From positions 372,001 to 436,000 of the forward strand of contig CAWHXW010000003.1 in the NCBI GenBank assembly GCA_963833465.1: a stretch of 64,000 nt of DNA, written 5' to 3'. Position 1 is the stretch's first letter. Each line of letters opens with the position of its first letter. Made by a program: the position numbers and the translations under genes. Below are positions 44,570 through 53,703 of this stretch, piece by piece. The DNA comes from Fen-1298 sp963833465 (GTDB lineage: Bacteria; Bacteroidota; Ignavibacteria; UBA10030). The notes below the pieces were generated by a model that did not search any database, had not been told where the DNA came from, and worked only from the letters and a program-made list of their open reading frames with translations.

Positions 44570-47377
44570 TTGGTACCTATCTCTGTGCATCAAAAAATAT
44601 TTTGTATAATCTTGGTTTTGTTTGCTGTCGTTACATCTTCGACATGCGCACAAGACCTTCCTGAACAACAGACGCGCGTAACGATAATTAAATCCGATAT
44701 TCGCGAAGTAAAGTCACAGTATTTTAAATTAAATCACTTCCATTCTGTATGCAGGCCGCGTATAGCATTAGTGTTAAGCGGCGGTGGTGCACGCGGTATT
44801 GCCGCTATTGGTGTTTTAAAAGTTTTAGAGCGCAATAATATACCTGTTGATTTAATTGTCGGGACGAGCATGGGCAGTGTAATTGGCGGCTTATACGCGA
44901 TGGGATATTCAACCGAACAACTTCAACGTTTGGCAGATACAACGAACTGGGATGATCTTCTAAGTTACAATGATGAATCTAAACGCCGCAATCTTTTCCT
45001 CGATCAAAAAATCGCGCGTGATAGAAGTATCCTTATTTTGCGTTTTAAGGGTTTAGAGCCGGTTATCCCGCAAGCATTTTCTTCGGGCCAACGATTATCA
45101 AATTATCTCAACCTTCTTACACTTCAAGGAATATATCATCCCGATTCAAGTTTTGATGATCTTCGTATTCCATTCCGTGCGGTCACGACAGATCTTGTTA
45201 CAGGGAAAAAAATTGTGATTAAAAGTGGTGATATGACTGAAGCCTTACGTGCCAGCATGGCAATACCGCTATTATTCAGCAGCATGCCGCGCGATTCCAT
45301 GCAGCTTCTTGACGGCGGCTTGGTAGATAATCTTCCAGTAGACGTAGCCATCGCGGAAAAATCAGATATTGTTATCGCTGTCGATATGGTAAGTCCGTTG
45401 AGGCCAAAGAACAAACTCAGTGCACCTTGGGAAGTTGCAGATCAAATTACTACGATTATGATGCAGGAATCAAATAAGCTTGCCAGAGCAAAAGCAGATA
45501 TTGTCATTGTACCGAACTTGGGTGAACATCTTGCATCTGATTTTTCAGGCATTGATTCGTTGATTGCTGCTGGAGAGTATTCTGCCGAAGAATCAGTACC
45601 CGCTCTAAAAAAAATTATAGATGACCGCACATTCGGTTTATATAGCACGGATAGCAGTGTATTGTACATATCGCCTCGATTCTCTTGTACATGTCCGCTT
45701 CCTCAGGCATTCAGAGATATTCTTCAGATGTCTGAAAAACGCGGTTGGATAAAAAAGTTAGATTTACATCATTTTATAAACGATTTGTTCGATGAAGGCG
45801 ACTACACTTCTGTGGATGGAATAGTTAAGCAATGCACTGATTCTACAATTATTGAAATTCGCAATATATATAATCCTGTTCTTCGGAATGTTAAAATTTT
45901 AGGCAATAAAATTTTTAGTTCCGATACATTGCTTTCTGTGTTCAAACCATTTATAGGCAATTATTTTAACTTGCAATCTATGCAGAAAGCTATTGAACGG
46001 TTGTTGACAATTTATCGTATTGCCGGCTACTCGCTTGCCCGCGTGACCGACATTAAAATAGATCCTTTGTCAACAACAGCCACTATTATTCTTGATGAAG
46101 GCATAATATATCGCATTGATATTAGCGGTACAAAAAAATCCCGCGATTGGATCATTTGGCGCGAACTACCGTTTAAAAATCAAAGTCTTTTCAATATTTC
46201 TGAAATTGCTGAAGGTATATCAAATTTATATGGCACTAATCTTTTCGACCAGATACTTATTACGACACATCATGAAGACAGCACAGGAAAATATAATGTA
46301 GCCACTATTAAGGCAATAGAACGAAGTACGGAATTAATTCGTTTCGGTTTGCGCGTGGATAACGAACGCAATATCCAGCCATCAATAGATATTAGAGACG
46401 AAAATTTATTTGGTGCAGGAGCTGAGTCAGGTTTGCTGATTGGAGGAGGCACTCGTAATCAGACTTATCTCGGAGAATTAAAAATGATACGAATTTTTAA
46501 CTCTTACTTGACGTTTAGTTTAAAAGGATATTATCTCGTTCGCGATATTAACGTCTATAATAATATAATATTAAGTGATCCAAATCAATTCGAACGTGAA
46601 ATCGTCGGGGAATATCAGGAAGTACGCGAAGGCGGTTTAGCAAGTTTTGGGACACAACTTGACCGTTTAGGAAACGCTGTAGTTGAGGGAAGATTAGAAC
46701 GGCAAAAAATATATAATATCTACAACCAAACATTTGACATTGATAATCAACCGTTTACAAATCAGGAATTCAATATTTCCTCAATACGGTTTAAAACGAA
46801 CGTAGATACACAAGATAAATTACCTTACCCAACAGATGGTGTTGTCATCAATTTTTCTTATGAATCGGCATTAATAAAACTTGTAAATGCCGTTGGATTC
46901 ACGAAAATGTTTTTCTCGTATGAAGAATATCAGACAATTTTCAAGAATAATACACTTCATCCGCGGTTCATGATTGGTGTCGCAGATGCAACACTTCCTC
47001 TTAGCGAGGAGTTCTCGCTTGGTGGGCAACAAAATTTCTTTGGATTTCGTGAAGACGACTCACGCGGCAGGCAGTTGCTGGTGGCAAGCTTGGAATATCA
47101 ATACAAACTTCCATTCTCGATTTTCTTCGATACTTATTTTAAAGCACGTTACGACTTAGGTGCAGTGTGGGCTAACCCGGAAGAAATGCATTTTGGGGAT
47201 TTTAAACATGGCGTTGGTGCAACACTCGGTTTAGATACTCCGATTGGCCCTATGGATTTTTCTTTAGGCAGAAGTTTTTATCTCAGAACTGATTTGTTGC
47301 ATCATCCGGTCAGTTTTGGGCCTTTTGTCGCGTATTTCAGTATCGGTTACCCAATTGCTGGCGTTGTACGGAATTAA
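44570..47377 (+). CDS. Patatin-like phospholipase fused to a BamA-like barrel
   Basis: 935 residues from TTG 44570; a GTG at 44585 gives a tighter signal peptide (IFCIILVLFAVVTSSTCA) and may be the true start. Residues about 60-260 are a patatin lipase: LSGGGARGIAAIGVL (oxyanion loop), GTSMGSVIGG with the nucleophile Ser, and LLDGGLVDNLPVD with the catalytic Asp. POTRA-like repeats lie at about 440-610 (LRNVKILGNKIFSSD). The C-terminal 300 residues are an Omp85-type barrel with FSLGGQQNFFGFREDD and GVGATLGLDTPIGP. It matches type Vd (PlpD-like) architecture, so the lipase could be moved to the cell surface. Confidence 0.87.
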   Translation: MVPISVHQKIFCIILVLFAVVTSSTCAQDLPEQQTRVTIIKSDIREVKSQYFKLNHFHSVCRPRIALVLSGGGARGIAAIGVLKVLERNNIPVDLIVGTSMGSVIGGLYAMGYSTEQLQRLADTTNWDDLLSYNDESKRRNLFLDQKIARDRSILILRFKGLEPVIPQAFSSGQRLSNYLNLLTLQGIYHPDSSFDDLRIPFRAVTTDLVTGKKIVIKSGDMTEALRASMAIPLLFSSMPRDSMQLLDGGLVDNLPVDVAIAEKSDIVIAVDMVSPLRPKNKLSAPWEVADQITTIMMQESNKLARAKADIVIVPNLGEHLASDFSGIDSLIAAGEYSAEESVPALKKIIDDRTFGLYSTDSSVLYISPRFSCTCPLPQAFRDILQMSEKRGWIKKLDLHHFINDLFDEGDYTSVDGIVKQCTDSTIIEIRNIYNPVLRNVKILGNKIFSSDTLLSVFKPFIGNYFNLQSMQKAIERLLTIYRIAGYSLARVTDIKIDPLSTTATIILDEGIIYRIDISGTKKSRDWIIWRELPFKNQSLFNISEIAEGISNLYGTNLFDQILITTHHEDSTGKYNVATIKAIERSTELIRFGLRVDNERNIQPSIDIRDENLFGAGAESGLLIGGGTRNQTYLGELKMIRIFNSYLTFSLKGYYLVRDINVYNNIILSDPNQFEREIVGEYQEVREGGLASFGTQLDRLGNAVVEGRLERQKIYNIYNQTFDIDNQPFTNQEFNISSIRFKTNVDTQDKLPYPTDGVVINFSYESALIKLVNAVGFTKMFFSYEEYQTIFKNNTLHPRFMIGVADATLPLSEEFSLGGQQNFFGFREDDSRGRQLLVASLEYQYKLPFSIFFDTYFKARYDLGAVWANPEEMHFGDFKHGVGATLGLDTPIGPMDFSLGRSFYLRTDLLHHPVSFGPFVAYFSIGYPIAGVVRN

Positions 47378-47500
47378 TTAATGTCAGAAAAATGTTTTAA
47401 TCACTTCACTTGCTTATAGTTTTGCTGTATCGTATCTCTGAAAAAGACTTAAACGGATGATAATTTATAAATAGTTGGTTGACATAAAACAAGCACTTCT

Positions 47501-50014
47501 ATGACAAATTCATTTTCCAAATTATCACAACGTTCCATCAGGATAATATATACACTTCTCACCTTAGTAGTCCTCAGCCTATGTCTTCTCAATTTTTCTG
47601 TTCAGATGTTTGAACGAGACATAGGTAACGATCAATGCCGCTGGATTGGTAAAGACACATCAAGGATTCTCATCACAGATATTGTACAGGGCGGTGTAAC
47701 CGACAATGCAGGGATTAAGGATGGTGATATTCTTGTAAAAATTAATGGAAAAAAATTTATTGCTGCAAACGATGCACAACTCGCTATCAATAAACTTGCA
47801 GGATCGTTTGCAGTCTATACGATTAAACGCGGTGGAGTTGAATTTGATGTACGAGTTCTGATTCTCAAATACATTAATGTCGGATATTTTGGCCAATTTC
47901 TTCTCGGACTCGGATTTTTATTAGTTGGCTTCGTAGTAGTAATCGTAAAGCCGATGGGAAAAATTCAGCGCATGTTTGCCCGTTATAGTTTGCTCTCAAT
48001 GCTTTTTTTCGGTTTCTCGTTATATAATGCAAATCTTCAAACTGATCCGAAATGGAGAATTATATTACTTGGGGCAACATTCATTTTTACCTCATTTATT
48101 GCACCGCCATCGCTTGTGCGTTTTTTTCTTTTTTTTCCCGTCAAACGAAAAGGAAGTGCGAGCCGAAAGCTTACCATTTTTTTATATACTATAAGCCTTC
48201 TGTTAGTAATCGGAGTAATAGTAAATCTAAAAATTGGCGGACCTCAGTGGCTGTTGATTACACTCATTTTTTCTCGATATGCTTTTTTCTTTGCCGGTTT
48301 TGTCATCTTCATACAAAGCTATTTTGTGTTTGTTCCGAATGAACTCCATGCACGGCTTCGTCCGGTGCTTATGGGTGTTGCAATCGGTTTGCTTATATTT
48401 GCATATGCAATTGCAATGCAAACATTTATCCCATTCGCTGCGTTTCTTAATCCAACAATTCTCCTGCCGATGATGTTATTGTTTGTGGTACCAATGTTCT
48501 TTGGCTATGCTATTTTTCGCCACAGGTTGATGGACGTAGATATTGTCCTACGGCGCAGTTTGATTTACGGAACTGTTACGGCATCTCTTGCAGCTATTTA
48601 TCTGGTCTCCGTGTACGGGATTGGCACTCTTATAAATTACTTTTTTGGTGTGCAGGATAATCACCTGCTTGTCATTTTATCGCTTGTTGTTGTTGCTTTC
48701 GTGTTTGATCCGATCAAACAGCGTTTTCAGAATGTAATCGACCGAATATTTTTCCATGAACGGTACGATTACCAGCAGGCATTGTTAGAATTTACGCAGG
48801 AGCTTCCGCGCTTAATGGAAATGGAACATATTCTCAAATCGATTATCTCGCGCCTGTCCGCAACAATGCATATTGAAAAAATATCAGTTTTCATTTGTGG
48901 TGAAAAAGAAGGATGCAATTCCCTTGCACAAAAAATTGAGCAGACAGATTGTAATTTTAATGATGGAGAACGTACATTAATGGCTTTGCTGCGGGCAGCA
49001 CGCAAACCAATTGATCTTCATTTACTTGGCGATGAATATGATTATGTAGATTTAAAGAGTGAAGAAAAGGAAAAGCTTATACGTTCAAGTATTGTCCTTT
49101 CTGTGCCAATGTTTTTGCAGGATCGATTGGTTGGATTCATTAATGTGGGACAAAAAATGTCAGGTAAAGTCTATTCGCAGGAAGATATCAACTTGCTGGC
49201 AACCGTTGCTGGGCAAGCTGCTATCGCTATAGAAAATTCGCGCCTGCATAAATCAGAAATAGATCAGCAGCGTGTTAAAGAAGAGTTGGATCTCGCACGG
49301 AAAATTCAACAGGGTTTATTTCCCAAAAAGAACCCGGAGATTTCTGGGCTCGATATTACAGGTGTGTCTGTGCCTGCATTGAGTGTTGGTGGTGACTACT
49401 ATGATTTCATTCAATTGAGTCCGAATAAAATTCTTGCCGTCGTTGCAGATGTTTCTGGCAAAGGAATGTCTGCCGCTTTATACATGTCGAAGGTTCAGGG
49501 AATGGTTCAGCTTGCGGCGCATATTTATAGTACGCCAAAAGAAATGCTGACAAATATTAATCGGCGTATCTTCGATGGTATGGAACGCAAGTCATTCATA
49601 ACAATGATTCTCGCTCTATTTGATCTTAAAAAGAAAGAAGTCCGTATTTGCCGAGCCGGACATAATAAAGCACTAATTGGTGTGAATGGGAAAATTAGAT
49701 TTCTTGAAGGCAGCGGTATTGGATTAGGATTGGAGCGCGGTCCGGTTTTTGAAGATGCGATAGAAGAAATTCGGATTCCTATCAAACCGAAAAGTCTCTT
49801 CCTTTTTTATACTGACGGCATTACCGAGGCAATGAATGGAGATAAACAACAACTAGGCGAAAAAGCAATAGTCGATTTATTGAAAACGAAACAGTATTTA
49901 TCCGCTGAAAGTATCCGCAATGCGATTCTAACAAAAGTAGAAAAATTCCGCGGTGCTGCTGAACAACATGATGATATGACAATGATTGTAGTGAAAAGTA
50001 ATTTTAAAAAATAG
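47501..50014 (+). CDS. PDZ-membrane-GAF-PP2C serine phosphatase (RsbU type)
   Basis: 837 residues. A membrane segment at about 13-33 comes first, then a PDZ domain at about 45-110 (GVTDNAGIKDGDILVKINGK), then about seven spans at 125-375, a GAF domain at about 405-575 and the SpoIIE/PP2C domain at about 595-835. The last shows KIQQGLFPKKNPEI, GGDYYDF with the metal-binding Asp, VADVSGKGMSAAL, FYTDGITEA and HDDMTMIVV. It should dephosphorylate an anti-anti-sigma protein; the STAS protein at 18305-18646 is a candidate. The PDZ part would face the periplasm as a sensor. Confidence 0.9.
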   Translation: MTNSFSKLSQRSIRIIYTLLTLVVLSLCLLNFSVQMFERDIGNDQCRWIGKDTSRILITDIVQGGVTDNAGIKDGDILVKINGKKFIAANDAQLAINKLAGSFAVYTIKRGGVEFDVRVLILKYINVGYFGQFLLGLGFLLVGFVVVIVKPMGKIQRMFARYSLLSMLFFGFSLYNANLQTDPKWRIILLGATFIFTSFIAPPSLVRFFLFFPVKRKGSASRKLTIFLYTISLLLVIGVIVNLKIGGPQWLLITLIFSRYAFFFAGFVIFIQSYFVFVPNELHARLRPVLMGVAIGLLIFAYAIAMQTFIPFAAFLNPTILLPMMLLFVVPMFFGYAIFRHRLMDVDIVLRRSLIYGTVTASLAAIYLVSVYGIGTLINYFFGVQDNHLLVILSLVVVAFVFDPIKQRFQNVIDRIFFHERYDYQQALLEFTQELPRLMEMEHILKSIISRLSATMHIEKISVFICGEKEGCNSLAQKIEQTDCNFNDGERTLMALLRAARKPIDLHLLGDEYDYVDLKSEEKEKLIRSSIVLSVPMFLQDRLVGFINVGQKMSGKVYSQEDINLLATVAGQAAIAIENSRLHKSEIDQQRVKEELDLARKIQQGLFPKKNPEISGLDITGVSVPALSVGGDYYDFIQLSPNKILAVVADVSGKGMSAALYMSKVQGMVQLAAHIYSTPKEMLTNINRRIFDGMERKSFITMILALFDLKKKEVRICRAGHNKALIGVNGKIRFLEGSGIGLGLERGPVFEDAIEEIRIPIKPKSLFLFYTDGITEAMNGDKQQLGEKAIVDLLKTKQYLSAESIRNAILTKVEKFRGAAEQHDDMTMIVVKSNFKK

Positions 50015-50118
50015 CTCTCTCAAAAGGAATGGTCAATTTGACCTTGTCAAGGTTTTAAATGCTGATGAGGTTAGTGTGCAGACGCAGGAACGATGTAATC
50101 TTGCCACTACGATAATAT

Positions 50119-51063
50119 TTATTTCGTTATTCTTGTTCCCGCTTCGCCATCGAGTGCAGCAATAAGATGTTCCGGATCAGTAATTGTAACTAATTTGCCG
50201 CCGCTTTCGAGAAAATCCAAAGCAGCTTCAATTTTTGGTTTCATACTGCCTTCACTAAATTGCCCATTAGTAATATATCTTTTTGCTTCTGCTACGGTGA
50301 TATTATGTAATTCTTGTTGATTAGATTTCTTGAAATTGACATACACATCTGGCACTTCAGTAGAAATTATAAAATGTTCGATGCCTAATTTTGCGGCAAG
50401 CAGAGCAGAGGCAAGGTCTTTATCAATCACAGCTTCAACGCCTATTATTTCGCCGTTTTCAAAAAAAACAGGAATACCTCCGCCGCCAACTGCTATAACA
50501 ATAATGTCGTGTTCTAAACAAGTTTTGATGATTTCAAGTTCGATGATATCTTTAGGAAGAGGAGAGGCAACGACGCGCCTATAACCGCGTGCGGCATCTT
50601 CAATAATATTCCATCGTAACTCTTTTCGTTTTCGTTCAGCCGTTTTTTTCGAATAAAAGGGGCCAATTGGTTTAGTTGGCCGTTGGAATGCAGGATCATT
50701 CTTATCAACGACAACCTGTGTTATAACGGTAACTACCGGACGTCTAATCCCATGTTTTCTCAAAGCTACTTGTATGGAATTTTGTAATTCAAAACCAATT
50801 TCACCTTGGGTCATTGCAACGCAGATATCCAGTGGAAGCACGTACGTTTGTGAAGAACCAATTTCTGAGCGCAACAATTGCGCGCCAACTTGTGGACCGT
50901 TACCATGCGTTACAACAAGTCCGAATCCACGTGCAACAATTCCAGCGATTGACTCGGCAGTGATTCTAACGTTTTCTCGCTGCTCGGCTATTGTTCCGCG
51001 TTGACCTGCGCGGACGAGCGAGTTTCCGCCCACCGCTACCATTATTGAGTTTTTCACGACCAT
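50119..51063 (-). CDS. arcC: Carbamate kinase
   Basis: 314 residues, the usual size. It makes ATP from carbamoyl phosphate and ADP, or the reverse. VAVGGNSLVRAGQRGT is the carbamate kinase start, VTHGNGPQVGAQLL and AVGGGGIPVFFENG the phosphate and nucleotide sites, and AVIDKDLASALLA with the conserved Asp and Lys. The start ATG at 51063 lies inside the end of the ornithine carbamoyltransferase frame (98-base overlap). No arginine deiminase is in the window. Confidence 0.93.
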   Translation of the reverse strand: MVVKNSIMVAVGGNSLVRAGQRGTIAEQRENVRITAESIAGIVARGFGLVVTHGNGPQVGAQLLRSEIGSSQTYVLPLDICVAMTQGEIGFELQNSIQVALRKHGIRRPVVTVITQVVVDKNDPAFQRPTKPIGPFYSKKTAERKRKELRWNIIEDAARGYRRVVASPLPKDIIELEIIKTCLEHDIIVIAVGGGGIPVFFENGEIIGVEAVIDKDLASALLAAKLGIEHFIISTEVPDVYVNFKKSNQQELHNITVAEAKRYITNGQFSEGSMKPKIEAALDFLESGGKLVTITDPEHLIAALDGEAGTRITK

Positions 51064-51979
51064 TTCCCTTCAACAACGTGTAGACAATTGCCTTTTGTGA
51101 ATGGAGCCGATTCTCTGCTTCATCGAATACGATTGATTGTGTCGAATCCATTACTTCATCTGTAACTTCTTCTCCTCGATGCGCAGGCAGGCAATGCATA
51201 AAGACAGCAGTTGGTTTTGCATTCTTCATCAATTCTGCGTTTATCTGGAATCCAGCAAAAGCTTTCATCTTTGTTTCGCGGTCAGATTCTTGTCCCATAC
51301 TAACCCATACATCCGTGTAAATAACATCTGCATCACGCACACCTTCAATTGGATTTGTTGAGAGTTCTATTTTTGCACTAGTCAATGCGGCAATTTCTTT
51401 GGTTAGATTTACAACATTTGCATCCGGTAGAAACCCTGCTGGAGTAATAGCGGTAAAATTCATTCCAACTTTTGCAGCAAAAAGCATCAGAGAATGGCAA
51501 ACATTGTTGCCATCGCCGACCCATGCGAATTTCTTTCCTTTGAAGGAGCCAAGATGTTCTTGTATAGTTAGAAAATCTCCAACTGCTTGACAAGGATGTT
51601 CAAAATCTGTTAATGCGTTTATTATACTTACTTTAGCAATTTTTGCTAAATCATCAACATTTTTTTGAGCGTATGTGCGAATCACAATCGCATCTACCCA
51701 GCGCTCAAGATTCTTTGCAACATCATGATTAGATTCACGTTTGCCAAGGCTGATATCTGCATTTGTAAGATAAACGGTGTTAGCACCAAGCTGTTTTATA
51801 CCAATTTCAAATGTTACATGCGTGCGAAGCGATTGCTTTTCAAAAATCAGTGCTATCGATTTTCCTTCCAACGATTTAGCAAACTTTTTTGGGTCTGCTT
51901 TCATTTTCTTTGATAAATATAGGATTTGAAGTAGATCCTTTGTTGACCAATCGGCAATTGTGATAAAATCTCGTTTCAT
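50966..51979 (-). CDS. argF: Ornithine carbamoyltransferase
   Basis: 337 residues, about 25 more than usual. The carbamoyl-phosphate loop is EKQSLRTHVTFE (usual STRTR form), then LTDFEHPCQAVGDFLT, ornithine loop DVWVSMGQESDRE and active-site HCLPAHRGEEV. It joins carbamoyl phosphate and ornithine, or acts catabolically with carbamate kinase. The normal end would be near IVYTLLKG; the remaining 32 residues are Arg/Asn-rich and read from the carbamate kinase gene in another frame. One extra base after LLKG would give a stop almost at once, so an indel at about 51060-51070 is suspected. It is read before carbamate kinase. Confidence 0.9.
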   Translation of the reverse strand: MKRDFITIADWSTKDLLQILYLSKKMKADPKKFAKSLEGKSIALIFEKQSLRTHVTFEIGIKQLGANTVYLTNADISLGKRESNHDVAKNLERWVDAIVIRTYAQKNVDDLAKIAKVSIINALTDFEHPCQAVGDFLTIQEHLGSFKGKKFAWVGDGNNVCHSLMLFAAKVGMNFTAITPAGFLPDANVVNLTKEIAALTSAKIELSTNPIEGVRDADVIYTDVWVSMGQESDRETKMKAFAGFQINAELMKNAKPTAVFMHCLPAHRGEEVTDEVMDSTQSIVFDEAENRLHSQKAIVYTLLKGNGREKLNNGSGGRKLARPRRSTRNNSRAARKR

Positions 51980-52009
51980 TATTTTGTTCTCCTAATTAAT
52001 GCCATGGTG

Positions 52010-52033
52010 GAGACGTAGCATGTGCTACGTCTC
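52010..52033. repeat. Palindromic intergenic repeat
   Basis: Arms GAGACGTAGCA and TGCTACGTCTC with a two-base centre. It lies between the GTPase gene and ornithine carbamoyltransferase and can fold in the transcript. Such GAGACGTAGCA palindromes are, as I recall, widespread intergenic repeats in FCB and cyanobacterial genomes. Confidence 0.6.
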
Positions 52034-52043
52034 TACAAGAATG

Positions 52044-53375
52044 TTATTTTAATCCATGTCTCTTTAAAAATTCGGATAAAATTTCATTCAAATTTGGTTT
52101 AGCGATTTCGTCCAACTCATAATAAATGCGAGTGCTAGGTTTGTTGATTTTTATGATGCGTCGTAGATCGATTGGTGTACCAATGATTACAGAATCGCAT
52201 TCGACTTTATTGATGGTTGTTTCAAGATCCTTAATCTGCTTTCCACCATATCCCATCGCCGGCAGCAATGTTCCAATATGTGGATATTTTTTAAAAGTTT
52301 CAGCGATAGAATTTACCACCCAAGGACGTGGATCTATAATTTCTTTTGCACCGTATTTTCGAGCAGCTACATGACCTGCGCCATAAGTCATCTCGCCATG
52401 TGTCAGCGTTGGGCCATCTTCTACAACTAAAACACGTTTGTTGCGAATAACAGATTCGTCTTCTACACTTATAGGCGATGCGGCTTCTATTATTATTGCT
52501 CTTGGATTGATGCAGACTATGTTCTTCCGAACAATATCTATATTTATGCGTGATGATGTATCAATTTTATTTATAATAACGACATCAGCGAGATGAATAT
52601 TGACTGCACCGGGGTAATAAGATATTTCATGCCCTGCTCGATGCGGATCTGCGACAACGATAGTGAGATCGGGTTGATAGAACGACATATCGTTATTCCC
52701 GCCATCCCACACAATTACGTCTGCCTCTTTTTCAGCTTCTCGAAGAATTGCTTCGTAATCTACGCCGGCATATATTATAGTGCCGTTAACTATATGAGGT
52801 TCATATTCTTCCATTTCTTCAACCGTACATTCGTGCCTTTGTAAATCTTCGAGCGAAGAATAGCGTTGTATTTTTTGTTTTACCAAATCGCCATAAGGCA
52901 TCGGATGGCGAACGGCAACGACCTTCTTTCCGGCTGTGCGAAGTAACTCGCAAACTTTACGTGATGTTTGGCTTTTCCCTGCTCCTGTTCGCACTGCGAC
53001 CACAGCAATGACAGGCACTTTGCTTTTCAACATTGTAGGCCGTGCGCCTTGAAGTTTGAAATCAGCTCCCGCTGCCACCACAAGCGCCGCTTTGCTCATT
53101 ATATAATTAAAGGGAACATCCGAATATGCAAATAAAACCTCGTCGGCATTTAATTCTTTGATAAGCCGCGGCAATTCTGATTCAGAAAATATTGGAATAC
53201 CGTCAGGATAGAGCGTCCCTGCAAGTTCGGCAGGATATTTTCGCTCTTCTATGTTTGGAATCTGTGTCGCTGTAAAAGCAACAACTTCATAGTAATCATC
53301 TTTACGGAAAACGGTATTGAAATTATGAAAATCTCTTCCCGCAGCACCCATAATGATCACTCTAGTACGTCTCAT
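52044..53375 (-). CDS. Cyclic 2,3-diphosphoglycerate synthetase-like GTPase
   Basis: 443 residues. The N-terminal 120 residues are a Rossmann-like domain (RVIIMGAAGRDFHNF). Residues about 125-340 are a P-loop NTPase: AVRTGAGKSQTSRKVCELL, VIVWDGGNNDMSFY and INKIDTSS (NKxD). The whole resembles the cDPG synthetase/GTPase family. True cDPG is a thermo-protectant of some methanogens, but bacterial homologs occur in carbamoyl-phosphate gene clusters and their product is unproven. It is read first in the series followed by ornithine carbamoyltransferase and carbamate kinase, with the palindrome at 52010-52033 between. Confidence 0.75.
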   Translation of the reverse strand: MRRTRVIIMGAAGRDFHNFNTVFRKDDYYEVVAFTATQIPNIEERKYPAELAGTLYPDGIPIFSESELPRLIKELNADEVLFAYSDVPFNYIMSKAALVVAAGADFKLQGARPTMLKSKVPVIAVVAVRTGAGKSQTSRKVCELLRTAGKKVVAVRHPMPYGDLVKQKIQRYSSLEDLQRHECTVEEMEEYEPHIVNGTIIYAGVDYEAILREAEKEADVIVWDGGNNDMSFYQPDLTIVVADPHRAGHEISYYPGAVNIHLADVVIINKIDTSSRINIDIVRKNIVCINPRAIIIEAASPISVEDESVIRNKRVLVVEDGPTLTHGEMTYGAGHVAARKYGAKEIIDPRPWVVNSIAETFKKYPHIGTLLPAMGYGGKQIKDLETTINKVECDSVIIGTPIDLRRIIKINKPSTRIYYELDEIAKPNLNEILSEFLKRHGLK

Positions 53376-53703
53376 ATTGACACCTATTTTTTTATGTTAA
53401 ACGAATGTTGCCGCCGTTCATGTCGCTGTGAAAAGCCGGCCAATTCTGAATGCATAGAGCCAACAATAATAATGTTTCTTATAGTTAATATCGGAAAGGA
53501 TTTTTGGAGAGGCAAATTTAAAACGACTATTCTGAACATGAGACATAACGCCTTCTTTTCCTATTATATAGAAATTATTAAAGAATGTGTTACTTTTCCA
53601 ACACAAGATGAATATCTTTTAAAAGTATTTAACTAAGAAGATTTGAATTTATCCTTTCAATTCGATAGCTTAATATTATTAAATTGCTGACGGAGTTTAT
53701 AAT
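53376..53703 (+). other. Gene-free stretch between divergent genes
   Basis: About 330 bases between divergently read genes. I see no credible gene; an open frame on the plus strand at 53325-53636 has neither SD nor family features. Promoters for both sides must lie here but none is clear. Confidence 0.45.

Noticed and set aside
50032..50062. Short palindromes GGTCAATTTGACC and ACCTTGTCAAGGT
   Set aside because: Loops of one base cannot fold and no clear T run follows.
53325..53636. 103-residue frame in the gap upstream of the epimerase
   Set aside because: No SD or family features; partly antisense of the GTPase gene.
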